Source: Streptomyces sp. TP-A0874 (GTDB taxonomy: Bacteria; Actinomycetota; Actinomycetes; Streptomycetales; Streptomycetaceae). From it: a stretch of DNA of 64,000 nucleotides. Location: positions 310,001 through 374,000 of the forward strand of contig NZ_BBZK01000005.1 in NCBI RefSeq assembly GCF_001748085.1, read 5' to 3'. Under the pieces are notes generated by a model. That model was not told the origin of the DNA. It saw nothing but the letters and a program-made list of their open reading frames with translations, and ran no database searches. The translations under genes were made by a program, and so were the position numbers. Positions 34,305 through 42,209 of the stretch are shown in pieces (positions within the stretch are counted from its first letter, which is position 1; the number at the start of each line of letters is the position of its first letter).

Positions 34305-34556
34305 GTGCCGAAGTCACGTATCCGTAAGAAGGCCGATTACACGCCCCCGCAGCCGAAGCAGAACATCAAGCTGTCCAGCGGGCGGAGCTGGGTCGCACCG
34401 CTGATGCTGACGTTGTTCGCGATCGGGATCGCGTGGATCGTCGTCTTCTACGTGACCACCGCCGAATTCCCGATCGAGGCCATCGGCAACTGGAACATGG
34501 TCGTCGGCTTCGGCTTCATCGCCGTCGGGTTCGTCGTCTCCACCCAGTGGAAGTAG
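34305..34556 (+). CDS. crgA: Cell division protein CrgA
   Basis: This 83-residue protein has a basic N-terminus ([15 protein letters not shown]) and two membrane helices (about 31-52 and 62-80), the standard CrgA layout. CrgA coordinates septum formation by interacting with FtsZ, FtsI and other divisome proteins, and controls reproductive growth in Streptomyces. The start is GTG after CAGGAGAG. The next 300 bp contain a cluster of DnaA boxes. Confidence 0.95.
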   Translation: MPKSRIRKKADYTPPQPKQNIKLSSGRSWVAPLMLTLFAIGIAWIVVFYVTTAEFPIEAIGNWNMVVGFGFIAVGFVVSTQWK

Positions 34557-34592
34557 CCGTCCGGCTCGGCTGTCGACGGTCGGTGCCCAGGG

Positions 34593-34833
34593 TTGTCCAC
34601 ACAGTTATCCACAGTGGGGAAAAGAATCTGAAGATCTGTGGATAACTCTGTGGGCACCGGCATGGAGACAGCCGCCGAGAGGCTGCTCCGCCTGCTGCCC
34701 ACAAGCCCTTCCCGAGCGGGTAATCGCAGGTCAGTGCGGTTTTACCGATAGTGATCGAACACTGCGGCAGCCGTTCGGGCGGTGGTGGAGGGCGTCACAA
34801 CATATACACAGGTCGGGCTCAGGCTGTGGACAA
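34593..34833. promoter_or_regulatory. Cluster of high-consensus DnaA boxes outside oriC
   Basis: Four strong boxes lie between crgA and the convergent rhomboid gene: TTGTCCACA (34593-34601), TTATCCACA (34605-34613), TGTGGATAA (34637-34645) and TGTGGACAA (34825-34833). The first two are in tandem 3 bp apart and the last two are inverted. The 34557-34862 gap has no gene. Streptomyces coelicolor is known to carry a high-affinity DnaA-box cluster near oriC that titrates DnaA (called D78); this cluster may be its counterpart. Confidence 0.7.
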
Positions 34834-34862
34834 CCCGCTCTCCCCGGGCGGCGCGCCGGCCG

Positions 34863-35792
34863 TCATCCGGTCAGCTGGAGCGTTCTCGCCCACACCACCG
34901 CGACGATCGCCAGTACCGCCACCAGGCAGGTGAGGCCCTGCACCAGGACGCGGCGGTCACGCGGCGCGTGCACCATGCCGTAGGCCACCGCCGCGCCGAC
35001 GACCAGTCCGCCGACGTGGGCCTCCCAGGCGATGTTCGGCACGGTGAAGGTGAAGACCAGGTTCACCGCGAGCAGCACCCAGATCGGACGCATGTCGGCG
35101 CGCAGACGGCGCATCAGCACCACTACCGCCCCGAACAGTCCGAAGATCGCACCGGAGGCACCGAGGGACCCGGTGTAGGGAGAGGCCACCAGATAGGTGA
35201 GCGCACTGCCGCCCAGGCCGGCGAGCAGGTAGAGGCCGAGGAACCGAACCCGGCCCAGAGCAGCCTCCAGTTGGGGGCCGATGACCCACAGCGCCAACAT
35301 GTTGAAGCCGATGTGCCAGATCTCCTGGTGCAGGAAGACGGCGGTCAGCAGCCGGTACCACTGCCCCTCGGCGACGCCCTCGTGCGGCATGTAGCCGGGC
35401 GGCGGCCACTGGCCGAGCATCACGAGTTCGTTGACCAGCCGCTCACCGACGGCGTAGACCGCGATGAACATCCCGATGTTCATCGCCAGCAGCACCTTGA
35501 CGACCAGCCGAGGATCCCTGTGCACCCGGCCACCGGCGAGCGTCCGCGGTGTGTTGGCCCACCGTGAGTGTCCGGTCCCGGAACCCTCGCGGACGCACGT
35601 CGGGCACTGGAAGCCCACCGCCGCGCTGATCATGCAGTCGGGGCAGATCGGCCGCTCACAGCGGGTGCACCGTATGCCGGTCTCCCGGTCCGGGTGACGG
35701 TAGCAGTGGGGCAGGCCACCGCCGGCCGGGCTGGGAGTCGGAGGCCCCCCCGGCGCCTGGTCCATCGATTCCTCGTCTCCTTGGTCTGCCAC
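34863..35792 (-). CDS. Rhomboid-family intramembrane serine protease with N-terminal zinc finger
   Basis: This 309-residue protein has a cytoplasmic N-terminus with a B-box-like zinc-binding pattern (Cys30, His33, Cys42, Cys45, Cys50, Cys53, Cys63, Cys66), then six to seven membrane helices of a rhomboid domain. The catalytic Ser213 is in GASGAIFG and His259 in EAHVGGLVVG; the HxxxN-type HIGFNMLALWV loop is present (160-170). The GTG start has GAGGGAGA upstream. Substrates are unknown. It stands in the conserved crgA-rhomboid-ppiB order. Confidence 0.9.
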   Translation of the reverse strand: MADQGDEESMDQAPGGPPTPSPAGGGLPHCYRHPDRETGIRCTRCERPICPDCMISAAVGFQCPTCVREGSGTGHSRWANTPRTLAGGRVHRDPRLVVKVLLAMNIGMFIAVYAVGERLVNELVMLGQWPPPGYMPHEGVAEGQWYRLLTAVFLHQEIWHIGFNMLALWVIGPQLEAALGRVRFLGLYLLAGLGGSALTYLVASPYTGSLGASGAIFGLFGAVVVLMRRLRADMRPIWVLLAVNLVFTFTVPNIAWEAHVGGLVVGAAVAYGMVHAPRDRRVLVQGLTCLVAVLAIVAVVWARTLQLTG

Positions 35793-35869
35793 GTCTCCCT
35801 CTACAGGTGCTGCGTCCGCGCTCGGAAGGGCCGGCAGCGTTCCTGGGAGCCGTGGCCCCGCGACGAGAA

Positions 35870-35900
35870 CGCCCCGCTCGTCTGACGGACGAGCGGGGCG
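35870..35900. terminator. Terminator between the cyclophilin and rhomboid genes
   Basis: CGCCCCGCTCGTC (35870-35882) pairs with GACGAGCGGGGCG (35888-35900) over 13 bp with a 5-nt loop. It lies downstream of the ppiB gene and upstream of the rhomboid gene, both on the minus strand. Confidence 0.8.
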
Positions 35901-35985
35901 GCTTTGTTCCCGGGCGCGGCTGTCGACTCCGCGCGGCGGCGGGGGCGGAACGGCGTCCCGGGCCCCTGCGGCCTGGTTGCGGCGG

Positions 35986-36519
35986 TCAGCCGGCGCGGGT
36001 CTCCACCTCGACCGACTCGATCACCACGTCCTGCACCGGGCGGTCGGTCCGCGGGTTGGTCTGGGTGCCGGCGATGGACTCCACCACCTTCTGGCTGGCC
36101 GGGTCGGCCACCTCACCGAAGATGGTGTGCTTGCCCGTGAGCCAGGCGGTGGCGCCGACGGTGATGAAGAACTGCGAGCCGTTGGTGCCGGGCCCCGCGT
36201 TGGCCATGGCCAGCAGGTAGGGCCGGTCGAAGGCGAGGTCGGGGTGGAACTCGTCCGCGAACTCGTAACCGGGACCGCCGGTTCCGTTGCCCAGTGGGTC
36301 CCCGCCCTGGATCATGAAACCGCTGATCACCCGGTGGAAGATCGTGCCGTCGTACAGCTTCGCGTTGGTCCGCTCACCGGTCTTCGGGTTGACCCACTCA
36401 CGGGTGCCCTCGGCGAGCTCGACGAAGTTCTTGACCGTCTTCGGCGCGTGGTTCGGCAGCAGCCGTACCTCGATGGGGCCGTGGTTCGTCTTCAGGGTGG
36501 CGTAGAGCTGCTCAGCCAC
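35986..36519 (-). CDS. ppiB: Cyclophilin-type peptidyl-prolyl cis-trans isomerase
   Basis: This 177-residue cytoplasmic cyclophilin has no signal peptide. The active-site segments are FHRVISGFMIQGGDP, YLLAMANAGPGTNGSQFFIT and WLTGKHTIFGEV; the catalytic Arg and the Gln/Phe of the proline pocket are intact. It is monocistronic, with a strong downstream hairpin. It assists protein folding. Confidence 0.95.
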   Translation of the reverse strand: MAEQLYATLKTNHGPIEVRLLPNHAPKTVKNFVELAEGTREWVNPKTGERTNAKLYDGTIFHRVISGFMIQGGDPLGNGTGGPGYEFADEFHPDLAFDRPYLLAMANAGPGTNGSQFFITVGATAWLTGKHTIFGEVADPASQKVVESIAGTQTNPRTDRPVQDVVIESVEVETRAG

Positions 36520-36798
36520 GATGTGCCTTCCTTAGTCTTCACTGACGGTCCCCGATCCTCGCACGGACCCACCCCGGAAGAGCAACCGCCCGAGCCCAGC
36601 CGCCCGAGCGGCGTAGCGGCGCCGCGGCACCGCGGGGCCGACGGCACCCCCCTCAGCTCGAAGAACCCCCGCACCGGATGCATCTGATCTGATTTTGCCC
36701 CGGATGCCACTTCGGCGTGCCGCATGCTTCACGGGCAGGCATGATCTCTAATCGGGTGGAAAGGCGAAAAACGTACCGCCACCGAGAAGGAGGATCCC

Positions 36799-37521
36799 GT
36801 GACCCGCTTGGACAGCGTGCGCGCCGCTACGGACACCGCGAGGGAGAGCGTGCTGCACGCCGCGGAGGTGGTGGCGCCCTACGCCGGCACGGCCAAGGAC
36901 CAGGCCGCCCACTACGCACGCGAGGCCGGTGTCTGGCTGGCGCCCCGGATGGCCCGGGCCGCACGGCAGGCCCGCGGTACCGCACGCGCACAGTACGTCT
37001 CGTATCTGCGACCACGGGTCAGGACGGCCCGTGGCGCCCTACCGCCGCAGGTGGACATGGCCGCCCAGCAGGCGGTGTACCGCACCCGCGCCGCGGCCCG
37101 GCAGGCCGCCGACTACACGGTGCCGCGGGTCGAGCAGGCCATCGCCGCCTCCGAACCCGTGCGCGAGGAGGCGATGGCCCGCAGCGCGGCCGCCGTCGCG
37201 GCGCTCCGCGGAAAGGTGACACCGAAGGAGATCCGGGGGGTGACGAGGCGCCGGGCCTGTCGGGCCACCACCGGGCGGATGGTGAAGGGGATGCTGATCC
37301 TCGGAGCGGTCGCCGGCGGCGCCGCCCTCGCCTGGAAGTGGTGGGAGCGGCAGTCCAACCCGGACTGGCTGGTCGAACCGCCGGCCGCCACCGAACTCGG
37401 CGAGCGCACCCCGCTGACCTCCGTGGACGGCGCCGAGCGAGGAGTCGGCGAGGCGGAGGCCCGGGCACAGCAGAACGGAGGGGAGCGAGCCCCCTCGGAG
37501 CACGAGCGGAAGACGCGCTGA
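36799..37521 (+). CDS. DUF5324-family protein
   Basis: This 240-residue, Ala/Arg-rich, mostly helical protein has repeated amphipathic segments (TARESVLHAAEVVAPYAGTAK; AAQQAVYRTRAAARQAADY) and one membrane helix at about 164-180 (MLILGAVAGGAALAWKW), followed by a charged tail. The pattern matches the actinobacterial DUF5324 family, whose function is unknown. The GTG start has GAAGGAGG upstream. A perfect 15-bp hairpin follows the gene. Confidence 0.8.
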   Translation: MTRLDSVRAATDTARESVLHAAEVVAPYAGTAKDQAAHYAREAGVWLAPRMARAARQARGTARAQYVSYLRPRVRTARGALPPQVDMAAQQAVYRTRAAARQAADYTVPRVEQAIAASEPVREEAMARSAAAVAALRGKVTPKEIRGVTRRRACRATTGRMVKGMLILGAVAGGAALAWKWWERQSNPDWLVEPPAATELGERTPLTSVDGAERGVGEAEARAQQNGGERAPSEHERKTR

Positions 37522-37918
37522 CCGCCCGCCCGCGGGCGGACCGCAAGCCGGCAGCAAACGGGTAGGGCGCAGCCACGGCTACAGGAGCCGGGGGCCGGGA
37601 TGAAACCCGGCCCCCGGCTCGCTCTTCGGCAGCGGACCGGCCGGAGTCGCGGAAGCGGCGGCCTCGGCCCTCGCGAGGCCGCACGGGGACCGGAGCGGAA
37701 AACCCGACCACTGCCCCGTCAACGGCACAACCACAGACCCGTTGCGACTGCAAGGTCGACTCCCGACTTCGGAATCACCCCTTCCGGCACCCCGCGCCTC
37801 GGCGATCGAGCGAAGCGCCCACTCCCGTCTGCCTCCGATGCGCTGAACGGCCCTGTAGAACAAGCTGAGGGTCAGCTGCCAGCATGAGCCGTCGCTGTCA
37901 TGGAGGAGGCCAAACGCT
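37522..37918. other. Gap between the DUF5324 gene and the accessory islet
   Basis: Apart from the terminator at 37585-37620, no gene is seen. The right part should hold the promoter of the gene at 37919; no clear sigma consensus was found. It marks the left boundary of the accessory islet. Confidence 0.4.
37585..37620 (+). terminator. Terminator of the DUF5324 gene
   Basis: GAGCCGGGGGCCGGG (37585-37599) and CCCGGCCCCCGGCTC (37606-37620) are perfectly complementary with a 6-nt loop. Confidence 0.85.
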
Positions 37919-38857
37919 ATGGCCCAGCACAGATTCGCTGTCTCGCCGCTGTCCGCGCGGACGTTCGGGGCACGTTGGCGCGGATTCCGGGCGGAGGCAC
38001 TCGCAGGCCGTCACGGGACTGATCTGGCCGGGGCGCGGTGGTGGCACCGGACACAGCGGATCTGGCTCACGATGCTGTGCGCGGTCTGCACCGTCGCCCT
38101 GCCGCTGGGCGTGCTCACCACCGAGGGCGCGACGGCCGGCACGCTCACGGTGTCGGCTCTGTGGTTCGCCGGCGCGCTGTTCAGCACGGTCGTCACACTG
38201 CTCTGGCTACGGCACGAGTACTGGGGTCCACGGGCTCGGACCCGGTACCGACTGACGGAGTTCGCCCGGGTCAACGCGCTGTCCTACGAGCCCAGGCCGT
38301 CGGTGCCTCGGCCGGCCGCCCACATCTTCGCCCTCGCTCCGAAGCGGTGGCACCTGGACCGTGTCGAGGTGCCCGGCCCGCAGGGTTTCGTGATCGCCAA
38401 CTACGAGGAGACCTGGGACGACGGCCCCGGTGAGTCCTACGGCTTCGAGGCCGGGTACGCGGTCTTCCGGCTGCGTGAGTGCTACCCGCGCACACTGGTC
38501 GCCCGCGCGATGCGCAGCGAGATACGGGCGCTTCGGGGTGTCGAGCCGGTCGAGGGCCCGGGAGGACTGCGTGTGTGGTCGAGCAAGCCGCAGTACCCGT
38601 TGCTCCGGTATCTGCTCGACAGCGGCGTCGTCGAGCGCTCGGCCGCTCTCGGCCGCTCGACGCAGATCGAGATCGTCGGCGACGAACTGTTCGTGCTGCG
38701 GCGCGGTTTCTGGCGGACCGCCTCGCCGACTCTGTGGCCACGCCTGGCGGCTGTCGCCGACGCACTGACCCCCTTCCTGGAGCCTCCGCCGGCCGGCACC
38801 GGCAACGCCGGTGTCATCGCCTGCCCGCCGACCCCAGGCGACGGCATCGGCGCATGA
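37919..38857 (+). CDS. Hypothetical membrane protein, islet gene 1
   Basis: I do not recognise this 312-residue protein. It has a basic N-terminus and two adjacent membrane helices (about 48-66 and 74-96), followed by a cytoplasmic soluble region of about 200 residues with EYWGPRARTRYRLTEFARVN just after the helices. No catalytic motif is visible. The soluble part has alternating hydrophobic stretches suggesting a mixed alpha/beta domain (FVIANYEETWDDGPGES, YAVFRLRECYPRTLVARAM). Two small-membrane-domain proteins of similar layout follow on the opposite strand. Confidence 0.7.
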   Translation: MAQHRFAVSPLSARTFGARWRGFRAEALAGRHGTDLAGARWWHRTQRIWLTMLCAVCTVALPLGVLTTEGATAGTLTVSALWFAGALFSTVVTLLWLRHEYWGPRARTRYRLTEFARVNALSYEPRPSVPRPAAHIFALAPKRWHLDRVEVPGPQGFVIANYEETWDDGPGESYGFEAGYAVFRLRECYPRTLVARAMRSEIRALRGVEPVEGPGGLRVWSSKPQYPLLRYLLDSGVVERSAALGRSTQIEIVGDELFVLRRGFWRTASPTLWPRLAAVADALTPFLEPPPAGTGNAGVIACPPTPGDGIGA

Positions 38858-38899
38858 CCGCGGTGCCGTTCGGACCGCCGTCCTCGTCCGGCGACCGCC

Positions 38900-39682
38900 T
38901 CAGAGTGCCTCGGGCAGGATCGTGCAGGTCCTGGAGGAGGCGCTGGAGTCGTCCTGGAGGATCCGCACGGATTTCCCGGGTTCGAACTGGGCCAGTTCCT
39001 CGGGGAGTCGGGCCCGGGTGTCGACCAGCCTGGCGTCCCCGGCTCGGACGGTGACGGTGGTGGCCCACCAGTCGCCGTCATGGTCGTCGCCGATCGTGAC
39101 GGTCTCGACGACGGCCTCCTGGAGGTGACCGGCCAGCGGCCCCTGCCGCAACCTCTGAAGGGCGCGCGCGTCCCCGAGGAGTTCGATCTGGACGAGGTGC
39201 CGCATCGTCGGGTGACGGCGAAAGCCGAACAGCATGCCCGGCCTGATGTGGCAGCCCGTCTCGGAGGAGTACTCGTACGTTCCGTGGACCAGTTGGCCGC
39301 TCGTCGAACCGAACGGACGGCCGATGATCCTGGCGGTGTGTCTGGTGCCGCGGGCGTGGGCCCAGGTGAGAATCTCGACGCCCACGACGACGGCGGCCTC
39401 CAGCGGCGTCGTGGGCCGCGGACGCTCCGGTTCACTGGAACCGATCAGGTTGACGGTGCCCACCAAGCAGAGTGCCCCCAACTCGCCGACCACGATCCAG
39501 AGCCACGGCCAGTCGGAGGCGAGCCACACCACGACCGCGGCCGGCAGGGACAGCAGCGCCAGCGGAACGCTGATCCGCAACCGGTTGCGCATCCGGCGCC
39601 GCTGCCGCTCGTGGGCGGCGAGCATGAACGCGTCGGGTGGGCCGGTGTCGCGCGCGGTCTCGCGTTCGGCGTCGTCGCTCAT
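38900..39682 (-). CDS. Hypothetical membrane protein, islet gene 3
   Basis: This unrecognised 260-residue protein has a charged N-terminus, two closely spaced membrane helices (about 36-56 and 61-80) and a soluble C-terminal domain of about 175 residues. The domain contains EAAVVVGVEILTWAHARGTRHTA and ends in charged beta-type segments. The layout (two helices then a mixed domain) resembles the gene at 37919, although sequence similarity is not obvious by eye. It starts one base after the stop of the gene at 39684 (TGA-C-ATG), so the two are coupled. It is convergent with the gene at 37919. Confidence 0.7.
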   Translation of the reverse strand: MSDDAERETARDTGPPDAFMLAAHERQRRRMRNRLRISVPLALLSLPAAVVVWLASDWPWLWIVVGELGALCLVGTVNLIGSSEPERPRPTTPLEAAVVVGVEILTWAHARGTRHTARIIGRPFGSTSGQLVHGTYEYSSETGCHIRPGMLFGFRRHPTMRHLVQIELLGDARALQRLRQGPLAGHLQEAVVETVTIGDDHDGDWWATTVTVRAGDARLVDTRARLPEELAQFEPGKSVRILQDDSSASSRTCTILPEAL

Positions 39683-39683
39683 G

Positions 39684-40451
39684 TCAGTACCACGTGGGCC
39701 ACAGCACCCACTGCCCTGGTGTCGAAGCGGTCAACGGGGCCTGGCCGGTGTGGCGGGCGGTGGCGATGTCCTCGGGCCGCAGAAACCCGCGGACCGTGTG
39801 CGCCCGGCCGTCGATCGTGACGTCCACCTCGACCTCCACGTGTCCGGCGCGCACCGATCCCGTCGGGCGGATCGCCCGCACGGTCGCGAGCTCGGGATCA
39901 CTGGTCAGACGTTCGGCCAAGACCCGGTGGCCGGACTCGTCGACGAGTCCGAGGGAGCGGCGGTGTTCGAGCAGGACACGGCCGACCTCATGCGCCGGCA
40001 GCTCCCAGGCGGTGTCCCACGTATCCCCCAGGACGTGGGACATGCCCGGTCGCATCGGGCGAACGGGCAGGAACACTCCCGGTCTGACATTGACGGGGTC
40101 CGAGACTTCGGTATGGATCACCGACGTGTCGCCGTCGGCCAGGCGCAGGCGAAGCCGGGCTCGCACCTCGCCGCCGTCTTCACTGCCCTCGCCGTCGAGG
40201 ACTGCGACGATCCGGGCCACCTGGACCGGGCCCCGGGGCTTGCCGTCGGGAACCGGTCCGCCGGCCTGCCAGGTCCCGAGCGCCTCGGGGCGCTTCTCCC
40301 AGGAGTAGCGGCGACGGGTGAAGTACCGGGCCGGGTCGTGCGGCTGCGGAGGACCACTCCATTCCATCACCGCCTCGCCCCACATCAGGAGCGTGACCAG
40401 ACCGAAGGTGAAGAACAGGACGACTGCGGGAATGGTTTCGACGGTGCTCAT
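39684..40451 (-). CDS. Hypothetical membrane-anchored protein, islet gene 2
   Basis: This unrecognised 255-residue protein has an N-terminal membrane helix (about 6-27, IPAVVLFFTFGLVTLLMWGE), then a soluble region. One part (RPGVFLPVRPMRPGM, around 120-135) resembles segments that follow beta-strands in DUF-type domains binding small ligands. The C-terminus (HTVRGFLRPEDI) is followed by a short WPTWY end. It is coupled to the gene at 38900. A possible small gene ends 4 bp upstream. Confidence 0.7.
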   Translation of the reverse strand: MSTVETIPAVVLFFTFGLVTLLMWGEAVMEWSGPPQPHDPARYFTRRRYSWEKRPEALGTWQAGGPVPDGKPRGPVQVARIVAVLDGEGSEDGGEVRARLRLRLADGDTSVIHTEVSDPVNVRPGVFLPVRPMRPGMSHVLGDTWDTAWELPAHEVGRVLLEHRRSLGLVDESGHRVLAERLTSDPELATVRAIRPTGSVRAGHVEVEVDVTIDGRAHTVRGFLRPEDIATARHTGQAPLTASTPGQWVLWPTWY

Positions 40452-40455
40452 GCGG

Positions 40456-40587
40456 TCAACCGCCGATGACGGCCGCGGCCTCCCGGCCTGGGGCCGTCGG
40501 CGCGGTCCGTCTGCCCCGAACCAATATCCGGCCCGGAGCGCCGCGGCTGCGCCACCGGCTCGACGGGTCGATCAGACTCATGAGCAT
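40456..40587 (-). CDS. Possible small protein upstream of islet gene 2
   Basis: A 43-codon frame with an AGGGGG just upstream ends 4 bp before the start of the gene at 40451. Third positions are GC-rich (about four in five). The product is Arg-rich and soluble and matches nothing I know. It could be a leader peptide or simply non-coding. Confidence 0.3.
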   Translation of the reverse strand: MLMSLIDPSSRWRSRGAPGRILVRGRRTAPTAPGREAAAVIGG

Positions 40588-40744
40588 GCCCCCTGATTCC
40601 GGGGTCGGGCAGCCGGCCCCGGTGTTGTAGAAGGTTGATCCCATCGCCGACCGTTCGCCGCTGTCAACGCCCTCCTCGGTCCGCCCGCCGACGCCCGTGG
40701 GCCCAGCCCCGTCGGTCGGGGACGATCGCGACAGCCTCGTCGAG

Positions 40745-41154
40745 TCATGACAGGAGTGAGCCGGCCAGGTCGTCGCGCGCCGCGTGGACGGGTCGGCCCG
40801 GCGCGATGTCGCCGATCCAGGGATGTTTCTGGCAGCTCGCCCAGTTCGCGTCGGCGATCAGATTCGGGCTCGCCGATCCTTGTCGTCGGGTCCCGATCTT
40901 CTCGTGGGTCGCAGCAACGACCTGGTCCAGCATCAGCTCGATCAGCTCGGCGCGTCCGCCGATGGAGGGGGAGCCCCTCGCGGTCAGGCCCGCTTCGGTG
41001 GCGAGGCGGCGAAGGTCACCGCGTCTGGGCCCTCGCGGTCGGCGAGCTGCACGGCGAGCGCGGTGACGCTCCGCGTGCTGAGGCCGCTGCGTAGGCTGAC
41101 GGCGGATTCGCGTCTGATCGGCTTGAGTCCATCGACTCGGGTGCGTTTCGTCAT
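40745..41154 (-). pseudogene. Degraded TetR-family regulator gene
   Basis: From the ATG at 41154 the frame reads a TetR-like start (SVTALAVQLADREGPDAVT), then stops at 40984. In another minus frame the sequence continues as RRLATEAGL, then GRAELIELMLDQVVAATHEK, and ends at 40745 with a segment like the TetR C-terminal HPW region (KHPWIGDIAPGRPV). The two halves fit one TetR helix-turn-helix gene broken by a frameshift near 41000-41015. The recognition-helix tyrosine segment is also damaged. It lies at the right edge of the islet. Confidence 0.6.
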
Positions 41155-41406
41155 CTTCCCACCGGTCTTTACCGCTGAGGACGCTAAGGCGCGCGGCGGC
41201 TGACCAGGTACGTGATCGGCGGCAGGGGCATACTTTCCGCTCCACCACTCAGGGCCCGCTTTGGACTCCCCCGGTCGCCCGGTGCGCGCCTCACACAGGC
41301 CTTCGGAGGCTTACGTCAGCACCACTGCGCCGACACGTCAGCACCGGAGATCGGGAAAAACACCCCCTCTAACCACGTTTCCGCAGGTCAGAGGGGTGAA
41401 TTCGTG

Positions 41407-41479
41407 TGGAGCCTAGGGGAGTCGAACCCCTGACATCTGCCATGCAAAGACAGCGCTCTACCAACTGAGCTAAGGCCCC
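41407..41479 (-). tRNA. tRNA-Ala (anticodon TGC)
   Basis: This is a 73-nt class I tRNA. The acceptor stem GGGGCCT pairs with AGGCTCC with one G-U. The D-arm is TAGCTCAGTTGGTAGAGC, the anticodon loop is TTTGCAT and the T-arm is GGGTTCGACTCCC. CCA is not encoded. Its 3' end faces the islet at 37.9-41.2 kb. Confidence 0.95.
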
Positions 41480-41636
41480 GGATACGGCAGTACGCCATCG
41501 CGCTCCGCGCGCTGGCGTTCGCCGCCACCAGAGTACCCGCTGTCCCGGGCTCCGCTGCAAAGGATGGGGACTCCCGCTCCACAGTCACGCTCCGTAGGAT
41601 GGCGCGCGAGGTTCGCAGCAGCGAAGAGGAGTCGTT

Positions 41637-42188
41637 ATGGGTGCCGAACAGCAGGAAGCCACCGCCAAAGCCCGGGAGCTGCAACGCACCTGGTACGGCG
41701 AGCCGCTGGGCGCACTCTTCCGGCGGCTCATCGACGACCTCGGACTCAACCAGGCACGGCTCGCCGCCGTCCTCGGCCTCTCCGCCCCGATGCTCTCCCA
41801 GCTGATGAGCGGCCAACGGGCCAAGATCGGCAACCCGGCCGTGGTGCAGCGGGTGCAGGCCCTCCAGGAACTCGCCGGACAGGTGGCGGACGGCAGCGTC
41901 AGCGCAGCCGAGGCCGCCGAGCGGATGGACGAGATCCGCAAGAGTTCCGGCGGCTCGATGCTCAGCCCCACCTCCTCCCAGTCCACCCCGAGCTCCGGAG
42001 TGCCGACCGTGCGCCGGGTGGTGCGGGAGATCCAGTCGCTGCTCAGATCCGTCGCCGCGGCGGGTGACATCATCGCGGCCGCCGACGCCCTCGCGGCGGA
42101 CCATCCGGAACTGGCGGAGTTCCTCCGGGTGTACGGCGCCGGGAAGACCGGGGACGCGGTCGCCCACTACGAGGCGCACCAAGGCTGA
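41637..42188 (+). CDS. Helix-turn-helix DNA-binding protein (XRE-like)
   Basis: This 183-residue protein has a Cro/XRE-type helix-turn-helix at about 26-70 (LGLNQARLAAVLGLSAPMLS, QLMSGQRAKIGNPAVVQRVQ). A Ser-rich linker (about 100-120) and a C-terminal helical domain ending AVAHYEAHQG follow. The start has GAGGAG well spaced. It is followed 21 bp later by a Ser/Thr kinase gene, with which it probably forms an operon conserved in Streptomyces; the kinase may regulate it. Confidence 0.85.
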   Translation: MGAEQQEATAKARELQRTWYGEPLGALFRRLIDDLGLNQARLAAVLGLSAPMLSQLMSGQRAKIGNPAVVQRVQALQELAGQVADGSVSAAEAAERMDEIRKSSGGSMLSPTSSQSTPSSGVPTVRRVVREIQSLLRSVAAAGDIIAAADALAADHPELAEFLRVYGAGKTGDAVAHYEAHQG

Positions 42189-42209
42189 TCGAGGAACGGG
42201 CACAGCACG

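Noticed and set aside
37747..37765. A 9-bp match to the T-arm of tRNA-Ala (TCGACTCCC) at the left border of the islet, possibly an attachment-site duplicate
   Set aside because: The match is too short and the flanking bases differ. An attachment repeat should usually cover 15 or more bases of the tRNA 3' end.
37919..40451. The three unknown membrane proteins as an anti-phage defence system
   Set aside because: No nuclease, NTPase, cyclase, TIR, reverse transcriptase or toxin-like motif could be seen, so there is no positive support.
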